Notes under the pieces: model-generated
Databases searched by the model: none
What the model saw: only the letters and a program-made list of their open reading frames with translations
Told to the model about the DNA's origin: nothing
Shown here: positions 54,806 to 62,533 of the stretch, in pieces
Layout of the letters: the number at the start of each line of letters is the position of its first letter
Numbering within the stretch: position 1 is the first letter of the stretch
Translations under genes and position numbers: made by a program
Origin: Nocardioides furvisabuli
GTDB lineage: Bacteria; Actinomycetota; Actinomycetes; Propionibacteriales; Nocardioidaceae
Assembly: GCF_021083185.1 (NCBI RefSeq)
Contig: NZ_JAIGQB010000013.1
Coordinates: 33,441 to 97,440, forward strand
Length of the DNA: 64,000 nucleotides
Direction: 5' to 3'

Positions 54806-54843
54806 GGTGGTTGAGGTGCGAGCGGAGCGAGCCTCGAAACCAC
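54806..54843. repeat. Interspersed palindromic repeat, copy B, upstream of cobG
   Basis: A 38-base imperfect palindrome starting GGTGGTTGAGGTGCGAG and ending GCCTCGAAACCAC, a shorter-core version of copy A. It lies between riboswitch 1 and the cobG start. Confidence 0.7.
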
Positions 54844-54864
54844 GCCGTGCAATCATCCGGCGGC

Positions 54865-55686
54865 ATGGACCGGACCCGAGGCGACCTCTGCCCCGGAGTC
54901 TTCCGTCCCTGGCCGGCCGAGGACGGAGCGCTCGTACGCCTCCGCCTCCCCGGCGGCCACCTCACCCGCACCACGTTGCTGGCGCTGCTCGACGTCGCCG
55001 AGGCGTACGGCGACGGGCGGGTGCACCTGACCAAGCGGGCGAACCTCCAGCTCCGCGCGCTCCCGTTGGTGGACGGCGACGTACCTCCTGAGGTCGTCGA
55101 GGCGATCCGCGCCACCGGCCTGCTCCCGCACCCCGACCACGAGCTGGTCCGCAACGTCCTCGTCTCACCGCTGACCGGTCTGCACGGCGGCCGCGCCGAC
55201 CTCCGCGAGGTCACCGCCGAGCTCGACGAGCGCATCTGCGCCACGCCGTCCCTCGCGAGGCTCCCGGGCCGCTTCCTCTTCGTCCTCGACGACGGCCGGG
55301 GCGACCTCGTCTCGCGGACCTGCGACCTCGGCCTCGTCGCCCTCTCGGCGGACGAGGTCCAGCTGCGGATCGGGTCGTCCAACTGGGGTCCGGTCGTCCC
55401 GCTGCGCGAGGCGGCTGCTCGCCTCACCGGCCTGGCCCGCGCCTTCCAGCAGGTCCGCGGCGATGGAGACGATGCGGCGTGGCACGTCGACGAGCTGCCC
55501 GCCGTGCCCGACGACCACGGTCCCGACCCCCGCGTGCCCACAGCGAGCGAGCCCCCGGCGCACGGCGAGGTCGCCCCTGGCATCTCGCACGTCGAGGTGG
55601 CGGGCGGCGTGCTGGACCGGTCGGCGGTCCAACGGCTCCCGGAGCACCTGGTCGTCACGCCGTGGAAGTCACTGGTCGCCCGCTAA
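54865..55686 (+). CDS. cobG: CobG-like precorrin-3B synthase, C-terminally shortened
   Basis: A 273-residue member of the nitrite/sulfite-reductase ferredoxin-like family, related to CobG, which oxidises precorrin-3A to precorrin-3B. The first ferredoxin-like half (H-L-T-R-T-T-L-L-A-L-L-D-V, then R-V-H-L-T-K-R-A-N-L-Q-L-R) and the following domain (H-E-L-V-R-N-V-L-V-S-P) are normal, as is the second ferredoxin-like half ending H-L-V-V-T-P-W-K-S. It then stops, where full-length CobG continues into the part holding the cysteines of the [4Fe-4S] cluster. Only three scattered cysteines remain. It may be inactive or a structural variant. Context supports CobG. Confidence 0.7.
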   Translation: MDRTRGDLCPGVFRPWPAEDGALVRLRLPGGHLTRTTLLALLDVAEAYGDGRVHLTKRANLQLRALPLVDGDVPPEVVEAIRATGLLPHPDHELVRNVLVSPLTGLHGGRADLREVTAELDERICATPSLARLPGRFLFVLDDGRGDLVSRTCDLGLVALSADEVQLRIGSSNWGPVVPLREAAARLTGLARAFQQVRGDGDDAAWHVDELPAVPDDHGPDPRVPTASEPPAHGEVAPGISHVEVAGGVLDRSAVQRLPEHLVVTPWKSLVAR

Positions 55687-55705
55687 CCCCATCCGCGTGC
55701 ACCAT

Positions 55706-55774
55706 GCAGGCAGTTCGAGCGATCAGCGCCGAAGCCCCCGCTCAGCCGACCCACTCGCGCCGCGAACTGCCTGC
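55706..55774. terminator. Long-loop inverted repeat after cobG
   Basis: GCAGGCAGTTCG (55706-55717) and CGAACTGCCTGC (55763-55774) are perfect inverted copies with a 45-base loop, 20 bases after the cobG stop. Probably the 3' end structure of cobG, upstream of the next promoter. Confidence 0.5.
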
Positions 55775-55802
55775 GCAGTGCTCCCGCGCGCCTGATCTGC
55801 CC

Positions 55803-55808
55803 TAGGCT
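55803..55808 (+). promoter_or_regulatory. -10 hexamer of the cobH operon riboswitch transcript
   Basis: TAGGCT, 4 bases before the proposed first base of riboswitch 2. Same hexamer as in riboswitch 1. Confidence 0.6.
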
Positions 55809-55811
55809 GCC

Positions 55812-55914
55812 CCCGTCACGCGACGCAGGAACCCGGTGCAAGTCCGGGGCGGTTCCGCCACTGTCAGTCCCCCAGCGAGATCGGGGGCGAGCCAGACACT
55901 GCCCGCGCGGCGTT
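55812..55914 (+). ncRNA. Cobalamin riboswitch 2, upstream of cobH
   Basis: The core reads GGAACCCGGTGCAAGTCC, then GGGGCGGTTCCGCCACTGTC (the B12 box and its partner), a variable helix (CCCCC/GGGGG), and GCCAGACACTGCC. These are the conserved cobalamin riboswitch blocks in order. It controls cobH-cobIJ-cobM. Exact ends are approximate. Confidence 0.85.
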
Positions 55915-55952
55915 ACCTGCCTACCCAGGGGCGCGAACCCCGAGGAGCCGTG

Positions 55953-56615
55953 ATGAGCCTGCTTGCCCGACCGACCCGTCGCTACGACTACATCACCCAC
56001 GGGTCCGCCATCTACGACGAGTCCTTCGCGACGATCCGCCGCGAGGCCCGCTTCGACCACCTGCCGGCCGACGCCGAGCGCGTCGCCGTGCGCATGGTCC
56101 ACGGCACCGGTCAGACCGACCTGACCGATGACCTGGTGATCCACCCCCGCCTGGTCAGCGCCGCCCGCGAGGCGCTCGAGGCCGGCGCGCCGATCGTCAC
56201 CGACGCCCACATGGTCGCCTCGGGAGTCACCCGCGCCCGCCTCCCCCGCGACAACGAGGTGCTCTGCGCGCTACGCGACCGGCGTACGCCCGACCTCGCG
56301 GTGCTGATGGCCACCACCCGCTCGGCGGCCGCTCTGTCGCTGCTGGAGGACCGGCTCCAAGGGTCCGTCGTCGCGATCGGCAACGCCCCGACCGCGCTGT
56401 TCCACCTGCTCGAGATGCTGCTCGACGGCGCGCCGCGACCGGCCGCGATCGTCGGCGTCCCGGTCGGCTTCATCGGCGCCGCCGAGTCCAAGCAGGCGCT
56501 CGAGGAGGTCGCCCGGCAAGGCCTCGACATCCCCTACCTCACCGTCCGCGGCCGCCGCGGCGGTTCGGCGATGGCCGCCTCCGCCCTCAACGCGCTGGCC
56601 CAGGAGCGGGAGTGA
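55953..56615 (+). CDS. cobH: Precorrin-8X methylmutase
   Basis: Moves the C-11 methyl group to C-12 to form hydrogenobyrinic acid. In 220 residues the family start (Y-D-Y-I-T-H-G-S-A-I-Y) and the histidine-containing R-M-V-H-G-T-G (48-54; the catalytic histidine) are clear, with T-D-A-H-M-V near 88 and V-G-V-P-V-G-F-I-G-A-A-E-S-K near 170. ATG preceded by GAGGAG. First gene of the riboswitch-2 operon; the stop overlaps the GTG of cobIJ. Confidence 0.94.
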   Translation: MSLLARPTRRYDYITHGSAIYDESFATIRREARFDHLPADAERVAVRMVHGTGQTDLTDDLVIHPRLVSAAREALEAGAPIVTDAHMVASGVTRARLPRDNEVLCALRDRRTPDLAVLMATTRSAAALSLLEDRLQGSVVAIGNAPTALFHLLEMLLDGAPRPAAIVGVPVGFIGAAESKQALEEVARQGLDIPYLTVRGRRGGSAMAASALNALAQERE

Positions 56616-58150
56616 CCGGCCGGCTGTACGGGGTCGGCCTCGGCCCCGGCGACCCCGAGCTGGTCACCCTCAAGGCCGCGCGGCTGATCCGCGGCGCCGA
56701 CGTGATCGCCTTCCACGCCGGCGTCGGCAAGCAGTCCAACGCCCGCCGGATCGCCGCCGACCTCATCCCGGGCACGGCGATCGAGGAGGAGCTCCGCTAC
56801 CCCGTCACGACCGGCCCGACCGCGCACCCGGGCGGGTACGCCGGCGCGATGGCCGAGTTCTACGAGGAGTGCGCCTCGCGCCTGAGCGTCCACCTCGAGC
56901 AGGGCCGTACGGTCGTGGTGCTGGCCGAGGGCGACCCGCTGTTCTACGGATCGTTCATGTACCTCCACGACCGGCTCGCCCCGCGCTTCGAGACCGAGGT
57001 CGTCCCGGGCGTGCCCGCCTTCGCCGCCGCCACCGCCGTCCTCGCCTCGCCGCTCGTGCGGCAGACCGACGTGCTGACCGTGCTGCCCGGCACTCTCGAC
57101 GTCCCCGAGCTCGCGCGCCGCCTCGCCGACACCGACGGCGCGATCATCATGAAGCTCGGCCGCCGCTTCTCCGGCGTGGTCGAGGCCCTGCGCCAGGCCG
57201 GGCGCCTCGAGCACGCGTTGTACGTCGAGCGCGCGTCGATGCCCGCCGAGCGCTGGATGCCCGTGGTGGACGTCGACCCCGCGTCGGTGCCGTACTTCTC
57301 GCTGATCGTCGTCCCCGGCGACTCGCTGTCCGAGGACCCCGGCGGCAGGAGGGGCCATCCATCGCCGGTCGAGGAAGGCACGCACTCGCCGCTGGTTGAG
57401 GAGGGACGAGGTCCCGTCACGAAACCAACGCCCCTCCAGGTCGTCGGCCTCGGCCCCGGCCCCGACGCCTGGCTCACCGCGGAGGCACGAGCTGCCCTCG
57501 CCCACGTCGACCACGTCGTCGGCTACGCCCCCTACGTCAACCGCGTCCCCCAGCGCGAGGGCCTCACCCGCCACGCCTCCGGCAACACCGTCGAGGTCGA
57601 CCGCGCCCGGCTCGCGCTGGACCTCGCCCAGCAGGGACACCGGGTGGCGGTCGTCTCCGGGGGCGACGCGGGGGTCTTCGGGATGGCGAGCGCGGTGTTC
57701 GAGGCCGCGGCCGACTACCCCGACGTACCCGTCGAGGTCCTGCCCGGCGTCAGCGCCGTGCAGGCTGTCGCCGCCAGGGCGGGCGCCCCGATCGGCGCGG
57801 ACTTCGCGGTCGTGTCGCTGAGCGACAGGCTCAAGCCGTGGCCGGTGATCGAGCGGCGCCTGCACGCGATCGCCGAGGCCGACCTGGTGCTCGCGGTCTA
57901 CAACCCCGCGTCGCGCAGCCGGACCACCCAGGTCGCCGACCTCCAGAAGCTGTTCCTCGCGCACCGCAGCCCCGACACGGTCGTCGTGATCGGCCGCGAC
58001 GTGGGCCGCGCCGAGGAGTCGCTGACGGTGACCACCCTCGTCGAGCTCGAGGCCGACACGGTGGACATGAAGTGCCTGCTGATCGTCGGCGCCTCGTCGA
58101 CCACCGTGACCGCGTCCGGTCAGGTGTGGACGCCGAGGTTCGTGGAGTGA
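56612..58150 (+). CDS. cobIJ: Bifunctional precorrin-2 C20-methyltransferase / precorrin-3B C17-methyltransferase
   Basis: A 512-residue fusion of two tetrapyrrole methylases. Residues 1-240 are CobI (G-V-G-L-G-P-G-D-P-E-L-V-T near the start), which methylates C-20 of precorrin-2. Residues 275-512 are CobJ (V-V-G-L-G-P-G-P-D-A-W near the start), which methylates C-17 and contracts the ring. The fusion is common in actinobacteria. The linker (about 250-275) is rich in Glu, Pro and Gly and is encoded by a repeat-related sequence (copy C). GTG start coupled to cobH, stop coupled to cobM (GTGA). Confidence 0.93.
   Translation: MTGRLYGVGLGPGDPELVTLKAARLIRGADVIAFHAGVGKQSNARRIAADLIPGTAIEEELRYPVTTGPTAHPGGYAGAMAEFYEECASRLSVHLEQGRTVVVLAEGDPLFYGSFMYLHDRLAPRFETEVVPGVPAFAAATAVLASPLVRQTDVLTVLPGTLDVPELARRLADTDGAIIMKLGRRFSGVVEALRQAGRLEHALYVERASMPAERWMPVVDVDPASVPYFSLIVVPGDSLSEDPGGRRGHPSPVEEGTHSPLVEEGRGPVTKPTPLQVVGLGPGPDAWLTAEARAALAHVDHVVGYAPYVNRVPQREGLTRHASGNTVEVDRARLALDLAQQGHRVAVVSGGDAGVFGMASAVFEAAADYPDVPVEVLPGVSAVQAVAARAGAPIGADFAVVSLSDRLKPWPVIERRLHAIAEADLVLAVYNPASRSRTTQVADLQKLFLAHRSPDTVVVIGRDVGRAEESLTVTTLVELEADTVDMKCLLIVGASSTTVTASGQVWTPRFVE
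57393..57427. repeat. Interspersed palindromic repeat, copy C, in the CobI-CobJ linker
   Basis: TGGTTGAGGAG to CACGAAACCA: a 35-base imperfect palindrome with TGGTT/AACCA ends and an inner GGAC/GTCC stem. It resembles copies A and B at the ends only. A partial tandem copy precedes it, giving the repeated P-V-E-E-G / P-L-V-E-E-G in the linker. Confidence 0.6.
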
Positions 58151-58965
58151 CCGTCCACTTCGTCGGCGCCGGCCCCGGCGCGGCCGACCTGATCACCCTG
58201 CGCGCGGCGTCACTGCTGGCGGCGGCCGACGTCGTGCTCTACCCGGGGACCTACCTCGACGCCGAGGTCCTCACCCATTGCGCGGGAGCCCGCCAGGTCG
58301 ACACCCAGGCACTCGACCTCGACCAGATCACCGACGTGATGGTCACCGCGGCAGCGGAGGGACGCGAGGTCGTACGCCTCACCTCCGGCGACCCGTCGCT
58401 CTACTCCGCCCTCGCCGAGCAGACCGCTCGCCTCGACGCGGCCGGGGTGGAGTGGGACGTGTGCCCGGGAGTCCCGGCGTACGCCGCCGCGGCAGCCGTC
58501 GTCGGCCGCGAGCTCACCGTCCCGCTGGTCGCGCAGAGCGTCGTGCTGACCAGGACGCAGGCCCGCTCCACCGCGATGCCGGAGACCGAGTCGCTCGCCG
58601 CCTTCGCCGCGACCCGCGCGACGCTGGTGCTGCACCTCGCGATCACGAGGACCCGCTCGCTGGCGGAGGAGCTCGTCGAGGAGTACGGCGCCGGCTGCCC
58701 AGTGGTCGTCGTCCACCGGGCGTCCCAGCCGGACGAGCTCGTGCTCCGCGGGACGCTCGCGGACATCGCCGACCGGGTCGAGGAGGCTGGGCTCCGGCAG
58801 GCCGCAGTGATCCTCGTGGGGTGGGCGCTGGCGCGCGACGGTGGTGAGTCGTGGCTCTACACACGCGAGCGAACGCGTCAGGGAATCGCTGACGCGCAGG
58901 GGTCGGACGGGATGGAAGAAGTGGCGCGTTCAACCATGGTTGTGCGGACCCGAGACGCGGAGTAG
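58147..58965 (+). CDS. cobM: Precorrin-4 C11-methyltransferase
   Basis: Methylates C-11 of precorrin-4. The 272 residues form a tetrapyrrole methylase (F-V-G-A-G-P-G-A-A-D-L-I-T at 5-17; L-T-S-G-D-P-S-L-Y-S near 78-87). The enzyme core ends near residue 240; the last 30 residues (Y-T-R-E-R-T-R to the end) are a charged tail that may be extra. Last gene of the operon, followed by a long-loop hairpin. cobK and cobL are not in this window. Confidence 0.93.
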   Translation: MTVHFVGAGPGAADLITLRAASLLAAADVVLYPGTYLDAEVLTHCAGARQVDTQALDLDQITDVMVTAAAEGREVVRLTSGDPSLYSALAEQTARLDAAGVEWDVCPGVPAYAAAAAVVGRELTVPLVAQSVVLTRTQARSTAMPETESLAAFAATRATLVLHLAITRTRSLAEELVEEYGAGCPVVVVHRASQPDELVLRGTLADIADRVEEAGLRQAAVILVGWALARDGGESWLYTRERTRQGIADAQGSDGMEEVARSTMVVRTRDAE

Positions 58966-58976
58966 ACCTAGACCTG

Positions 58977-59036
58977 CTCACCGTGTGCCCGAGGGTGCTC
59001 GCTTACGCAGTCGAGCGCGAGCGGGCACACGGTGAG
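58977..59036. terminator. Long-loop inverted repeat after cobM
   Basis: CTCACCGTGTGCCCG (58977-58991) pairs perfectly with CGGGCACACGGTGAG (59022-59036); the 30-base loop holds a smaller GCTCGC/GCGAGC stem. It starts 12 bases after the cobM stop. Probable operon terminator. Confidence 0.65.
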
Positions 59037-59062
59037 ACCAAGGCTGGCCAGGGGCCAGACGG

Positions 59063-59287
59063 TCAGAGAACGGCCCCACGGGGCGCGACCTCGACGGTCG
59101 CCACGCCCCGCGCGTACAGCACGAGAAGTCGGCCGCCGTGCCGACAGCGCAGCACGCCGGAATCCTCCGACAGCGTCGTGACGACGTGATCGATGACCTC
59201 GCCCTCGCTCGCTCCCGCGCGGTCGTCGTACGTGACATCCATGGTGTCGCCGCTGACGAGACGGACGCGAAGCACAAGGTCCTCCAT
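59063..59287 (-). CDS. Small conserved-looking protein of unknown function
   Basis: A 74-residue soluble protein (M-E-D-L-V-L-R-V-R-L-V, then T-M-D-V-T-Y-D-D, and G-G-R-L-L-V-L-Y-A-R-G-V-A-T-V-E) with an alternating beta-strand pattern. No family assigned. The ATG at 59287 has GGAGG only one base before it; an upstream in-frame start at 59365 would give 100 residues. Convergent with cobM. Confidence 0.5.
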   Translation of the reverse strand: MEDLVLRVRLVSGDTMDVTYDDRAGASEGEVIDHVVTTLSEDSGVLRCRHGGRLLVLYARGVATVEVAPRGAVL

Positions 59288-59376
59288 GCCTCCGGACACT
59301 AGACGCGCGCGACCTTCTGCGCCGCGTGTCTGCGCCAGCTCCAGGAAGGTGCCCGCGCGACCCAACAGTTCGCCCG

Positions 59377-59487
59377 CTGACGGGCTTCGAGCTCGAGGGC
59401 CTCGAGTGGCTGCTCGCTGAGATCACGGTGGCACCGACGACGGACGAGACGACCTGGTTCGACCTGAGGGCGGCGTTCGGCGGTTGA
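59377..59487 (+). pseudogene. Possible gene remnant
   Basis: A 36-codon open stretch that reads like protein (L-T-G-F-E-L-E-G-L-E-W-L-L, then T-W-F-D-L-R-A-A-F-G-G and stop). It has no start codon and no ribosome site, and could be the 3' remnant of a lost gene. Low confidence; no family recognised. Confidence 0.25.
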
Positions 59488-59509
59488 GCACGTGCCGTCG
59501 GCCGTCGAG

Positions 59510-61270
59510 TCATTCCGCGAGCCCCAGCGGCAGCGACGCCTCGACCACCCCGCCGGCGTCGGTGGCGTACGCCGTGAGCGTCCCGCCGACCTGCAGCGCG
59601 CGCTCGCGCATCGACGCGATCCCGACGCCCGGGGTCCAGGCGCCGCCGGCTCCGCCGTCGTCGCGCACCCTCAGCACGAGCCCGCGGTCCCCGACCTCCA
59701 ACGAGACAGACGCACACGTGGCGGAGGCGTGGCGGGCGACGTTGGTCAGCGCCTCGACGGCGATGCGGTACGCCGCCACCTCCGTCGCCGCGGACAGCGC
59801 GGGCAGCGCGGACGGCACCGAGACGGAGACCGGCAGCGGCAGGCCGGCCGACGAGTGCAGCGTCGACGCGTGCTGCCGGACCGCCCCCTCGAAACCGAGC
59901 TGGTCGAGCGCGGGGGGCCGCAGCCCCTCCACCAGGCGCCGGATCTCGGTGATCGCGTGCGCGGTGTCTGACCGCAGCTGCACCAGCAGCTCGTCGGCCC
60001 TGTCCGGATCGGACCGCACCTGGTTGCGCGCAGCGTCGGTCGCGAAGGCCACGCCGCTGAGCGTCGGCCCGAGCCCGTCGTGCAGGTCGCGCCGCAGCCG
60101 GCGGCGTTCCTCCTCGACGGCGGCCACGACCGCCTCCCGCGACCGCTGGAGGTCCGCGCTCATCTGCCGCGCGCGCAGCGTCTGTGCCAGCAGCGGGGCC
60201 ACGATGCGCAGCACGTCCTCGTCGGCGCGGGACAGCCCGAGGTCGCCCGCCCGCAGCCCGACAACCACCTCCCCCACCTCGTCCTCGCCGAGCCGCAGCG
60301 GCAGCACCCGCGTGTGCGTCACCTCGGCCCCCGACGACGCCAGCACCTCCCCGCCCGAGCGGATGCTGGCGTACGGCAGGACGAGCGCCTCGCGCACGGC
60401 GGACAGCGCGAGCGCCGGGTCGTCGCCGATCCGGTCGGCCAGTGACGTCGCCGCCGCCAGCGGGTCGGGCCGGTCACCGAAGAGCAGCTCGTCGACAACG
60501 CCGCGCAGCAGCACCTGCAGGGGTCGCACGCCGAAGGCCAGCACCGCGCACAAGACGACCGTCGGCGCCGGCTCCAGCGGTCGGCCGCTGACCTGCTCGA
60601 CGGTCGAGGTGAGCCCGACCGCGACGGCGACGTAGACGATCAGGACGGTCGCCGCGACGACGGCCCGCGTCACCAGACCGCGTACGTCGACCACCTCGGG
60701 GCGCACGACGCCGACGACCATCGCCACCGGTCCGACGGCGAGCAACGCGACGTAGGCAGCGTCGAGGGCCGGGGCGGTGGTGGTGCCCATCGACTCGCTG
60801 AGGAAGGCCACGAACCCGGCCGCCAGCGCCGCGCCGATCCACGCCAGCGAGCTCCACGCCAGCGCGCGGCGGTCCTCGGCGTCCCCCCGCTCGAGCGCCC
60901 ACCACACGTGGACCAGGAGCGCGCCCACGAGGACGAACCCCATCAGCTCGAACGACTCCTCCCACGCGACGCCCAGCACGCCGGCGGCGACGACGACCAC
61001 GAGCAGCACGAAGGAGACCGGCTCGCGCCAGGCGAGACGGGGGTATGCCAGCACGGCCAGCGGCAGCAGCAGGCAGCCGGCCAGGCGGAGGACCGGGGAG
61101 GCGGCGCCGTCGAGGTCGAGCACGACGACCGCGCATCCGAGGATGAGCGCGACGCCGCCGAGCACGAGGCAGGCGGCGGACCACTGCGCCCGGCCGCTCT
61201 GCCGGACGAACCACCCCGACGCCGTCGTCACGACACCGAGGAAGGCCGTGGCAGCGAGGACGGCGGTCAT
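59510..61270 (-). CDS. Membrane sensor histidine kinase (NarL-type system)
   Basis: A 586-residue kinase. The N-terminal half holds seven to eight transmembrane segments (about 2-20, 32-50, 60-78, 83-102, 107-125, 136-155, 165-185, 195-215). A GAF-like segment follows (about 290-350), then a HisKA_3 dimerisation domain with the phosphorylated histidine in R-R-D-L-H-D-G-L-G-P-T-L (~397), and a HATPase domain (N-box-like A-L-T-N-V-A-R-H, G-box V-G-I-A-S-M-R-E-R). The start overlaps the response regulator stop (ATGA). Signal unknown. Confidence 0.9.
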   Translation of the reverse strand: MTAVLAATAFLGVVTTASGWFVRQSGRAQWSAACLVLGGVALILGCAVVVLDLDGAASPVLRLAGCLLLPLAVLAYPRLAWREPVSFVLLVVVVAAGVLGVAWEESFELMGFVLVGALLVHVWWALERGDAEDRRALAWSSLAWIGAALAAGFVAFLSESMGTTTAPALDAAYVALLAVGPVAMVVGVVRPEVVDVRGLVTRAVVAATVLIVYVAVAVGLTSTVEQVSGRPLEPAPTVVLCAVLAFGVRPLQVLLRGVVDELLFGDRPDPLAAATSLADRIGDDPALALSAVREALVLPYASIRSGGEVLASSGAEVTHTRVLPLRLGEDEVGEVVVGLRAGDLGLSRADEDVLRIVAPLLAQTLRARQMSADLQRSREAVVAAVEEERRRLRRDLHDGLGPTLSGVAFATDAARNQVRSDPDRADELLVQLRSDTAHAITEIRRLVEGLRPPALDQLGFEGAVRQHASTLHSSAGLPLPVSVSVPSALPALSAATEVAAYRIAVEALTNVARHASATCASVSLEVGDRGLVLRVRDDGGAGGAWTPGVGIASMRERALQVGGTLTAYATDAGGVVEASLPLGLAE

Positions 61271-61911
61271 GACCCGCCCAGCCCTCCCCGCCGCGCGCGC
61301 ACGATGGCGGCCGACCGGTCGGCGACGGCGAGCTTCACGAAGATCGAGGAGATGTGGTTGGCCACGGTCTTCGGCGAGAGGAAGAGCCGGTCGGCGATCA
61401 CCTGGTTGCGCTCGCCGGCGGCCATCAGGTCGAGGACCTCCCGCTCGCGGGCCGTGAGCTCGGGGAACGGGTCGGCGACCGAGGGCGGTGCCGCGAAGTA
61501 GCCAAGCACCCGCTGCGCAACGCCGGGGCTGAAGATCGCCTCGCCCGCGACGACGGCCCGGATCGCGCGGTCGATCTCGGCCTGGTCGGCCCCCTTGAGC
61601 AGGTAGCCCTGCGCGCCCGCGCGCATCGCCCCGAAGACCGTGTCGTCGTCGTCGAACATGGTCAGCACCAGCACCGCCACCCCGCTGGCGCTCTCCCGGA
61701 TCCGGCGCGTGGCCTCGAGCCCGTCGATGCCAGGCATCCGGATGTCCATGAGCACGACGTCGGGCTTGGTCAGCACCACTTCGCGTACGCCGGCCTCGCC
61801 GTCCGTCGCCGTGCCCACCACCTCGAAGTCCGGCAGCGAGTCGAGCAGCGCGCGCAGTCCGCCGAGCACGACCGGGTGGTCGTCGACGAGTACGACGCGG
61901 ATCGGGGCCAT
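61267..61911 (-). CDS. Response regulator, NarL/FixJ (LuxR) type
   Basis: A 214-residue regulator. The receiver domain (1-125) has the acidic pair D-D at 10-11, the phosphorylated aspartate in D-V-V-L-M-D-I-R-M-P (~55), and the lysine in Y-L-L-K-G. The GerE-type helix-turn-helix (about 150-205) reads L-T-A-R-E-R-E-V-L-D-L-M-A-A-G-E-R-N. It pairs with the overlapping membrane kinase. An ATG two codons upstream is also possible. Confidence 0.92.
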   Translation of the reverse strand: MAPIRVVLVDDHPVVLGGLRALLDSLPDFEVVGTATDGEAGVREVVLTKPDVVLMDIRMPGIDGLEATRRIRESASGVAVLVLTMFDDDDTVFGAMRAGAQGYLLKGADQAEIDRAIRAVVAGEAIFSPGVAQRVLGYFAAPPSVADPFPELTAREREVLDLMAAGERNQVIADRLFLSPKTVANHISSIFVKLAVADRSAAIVRARRGGLGGS

Positions 61912-62063
61912 GAGCACATCGTCCTGCCTGCGAGGGTCCGTGACCCGGGATCCTGCTCCTACCCGAGCCGGGATTCCTCCCTGATGATCGGGAGCGTACG
62001 CCGATCCCGTCCGCTGGGCGCGCGACGACTCTGGAAGCACCACCACCTCGCAAGGAGCTTCTG

Positions 62064-62456
62064 ATGACCACCACCGCACCCGCCGACACCACCACTCGCG
62101 CTCCCTGGAGCACCAAGAACAAGGTCGGCCTCGGCCTGGCCATGGCCTACGCGCTCGTCAATCTGCCCAGCGCCTTCACCCCCGTGCCCGAGGGCGAGAC
62201 CGGCCCGCCGATGGCGATCCTCTGGGCCTGTACGGTCCTCGCAGCGGTCGCTCTCGGCGCCGGGGTCATGGCATGGCGCACCGGCAGCCGACCGGCCGCC
62301 CGCCTCACCGCCGCGAGCATGATCATCGTGACCCTGACCTCGCTGCCGGCATTCTTCGTCGACGTCTCTGCCGGCATCAAGGTCCTCGTCGCTGCGGGGG
62401 TCCTGCTGACAGTCGTGTTCACGGTGCTGATCTTCTCGCCGGGGAAGCGCAGCTGA
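62064..62456 (+). CDS. Small multi-helix membrane protein
   Basis: A 130-residue integral membrane protein with four hydrophobic segments (about 22-36, 48-66, 79-98, 103-124). It is divergent from the NarL-type regulator operon, so it may be its target. Family not recognised. Confidence 0.6.
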   Translation: MTTTAPADTTTRAPWSTKNKVGLGLAMAYALVNLPSAFTPVPEGETGPPMAILWACTVLAAVALGAGVMAWRTGSRPAARLTAASMIIVTLTSLPAFFVDVSAGIKVLVAAGVLLTVVFTVLIFSPGKRS

Positions 62457-62471
62457 GCGCTTCCTCTGTAT

Positions 62472-62497
62472 GCCGCCGGGCCGTGGGGTCCGGCGGC
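62472..62497. terminator. Hairpin between convergent genes at 62472
   Basis: GCCGCCGG and CCGGCGGC form an 8-bp stem over a 10-base loop between convergent genes. Confidence 0.5.
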
Positions 62498-62533
62498 GGT
62501 GGCCTAGCCGCTCACTCCGGCAAGGACCGTCTG

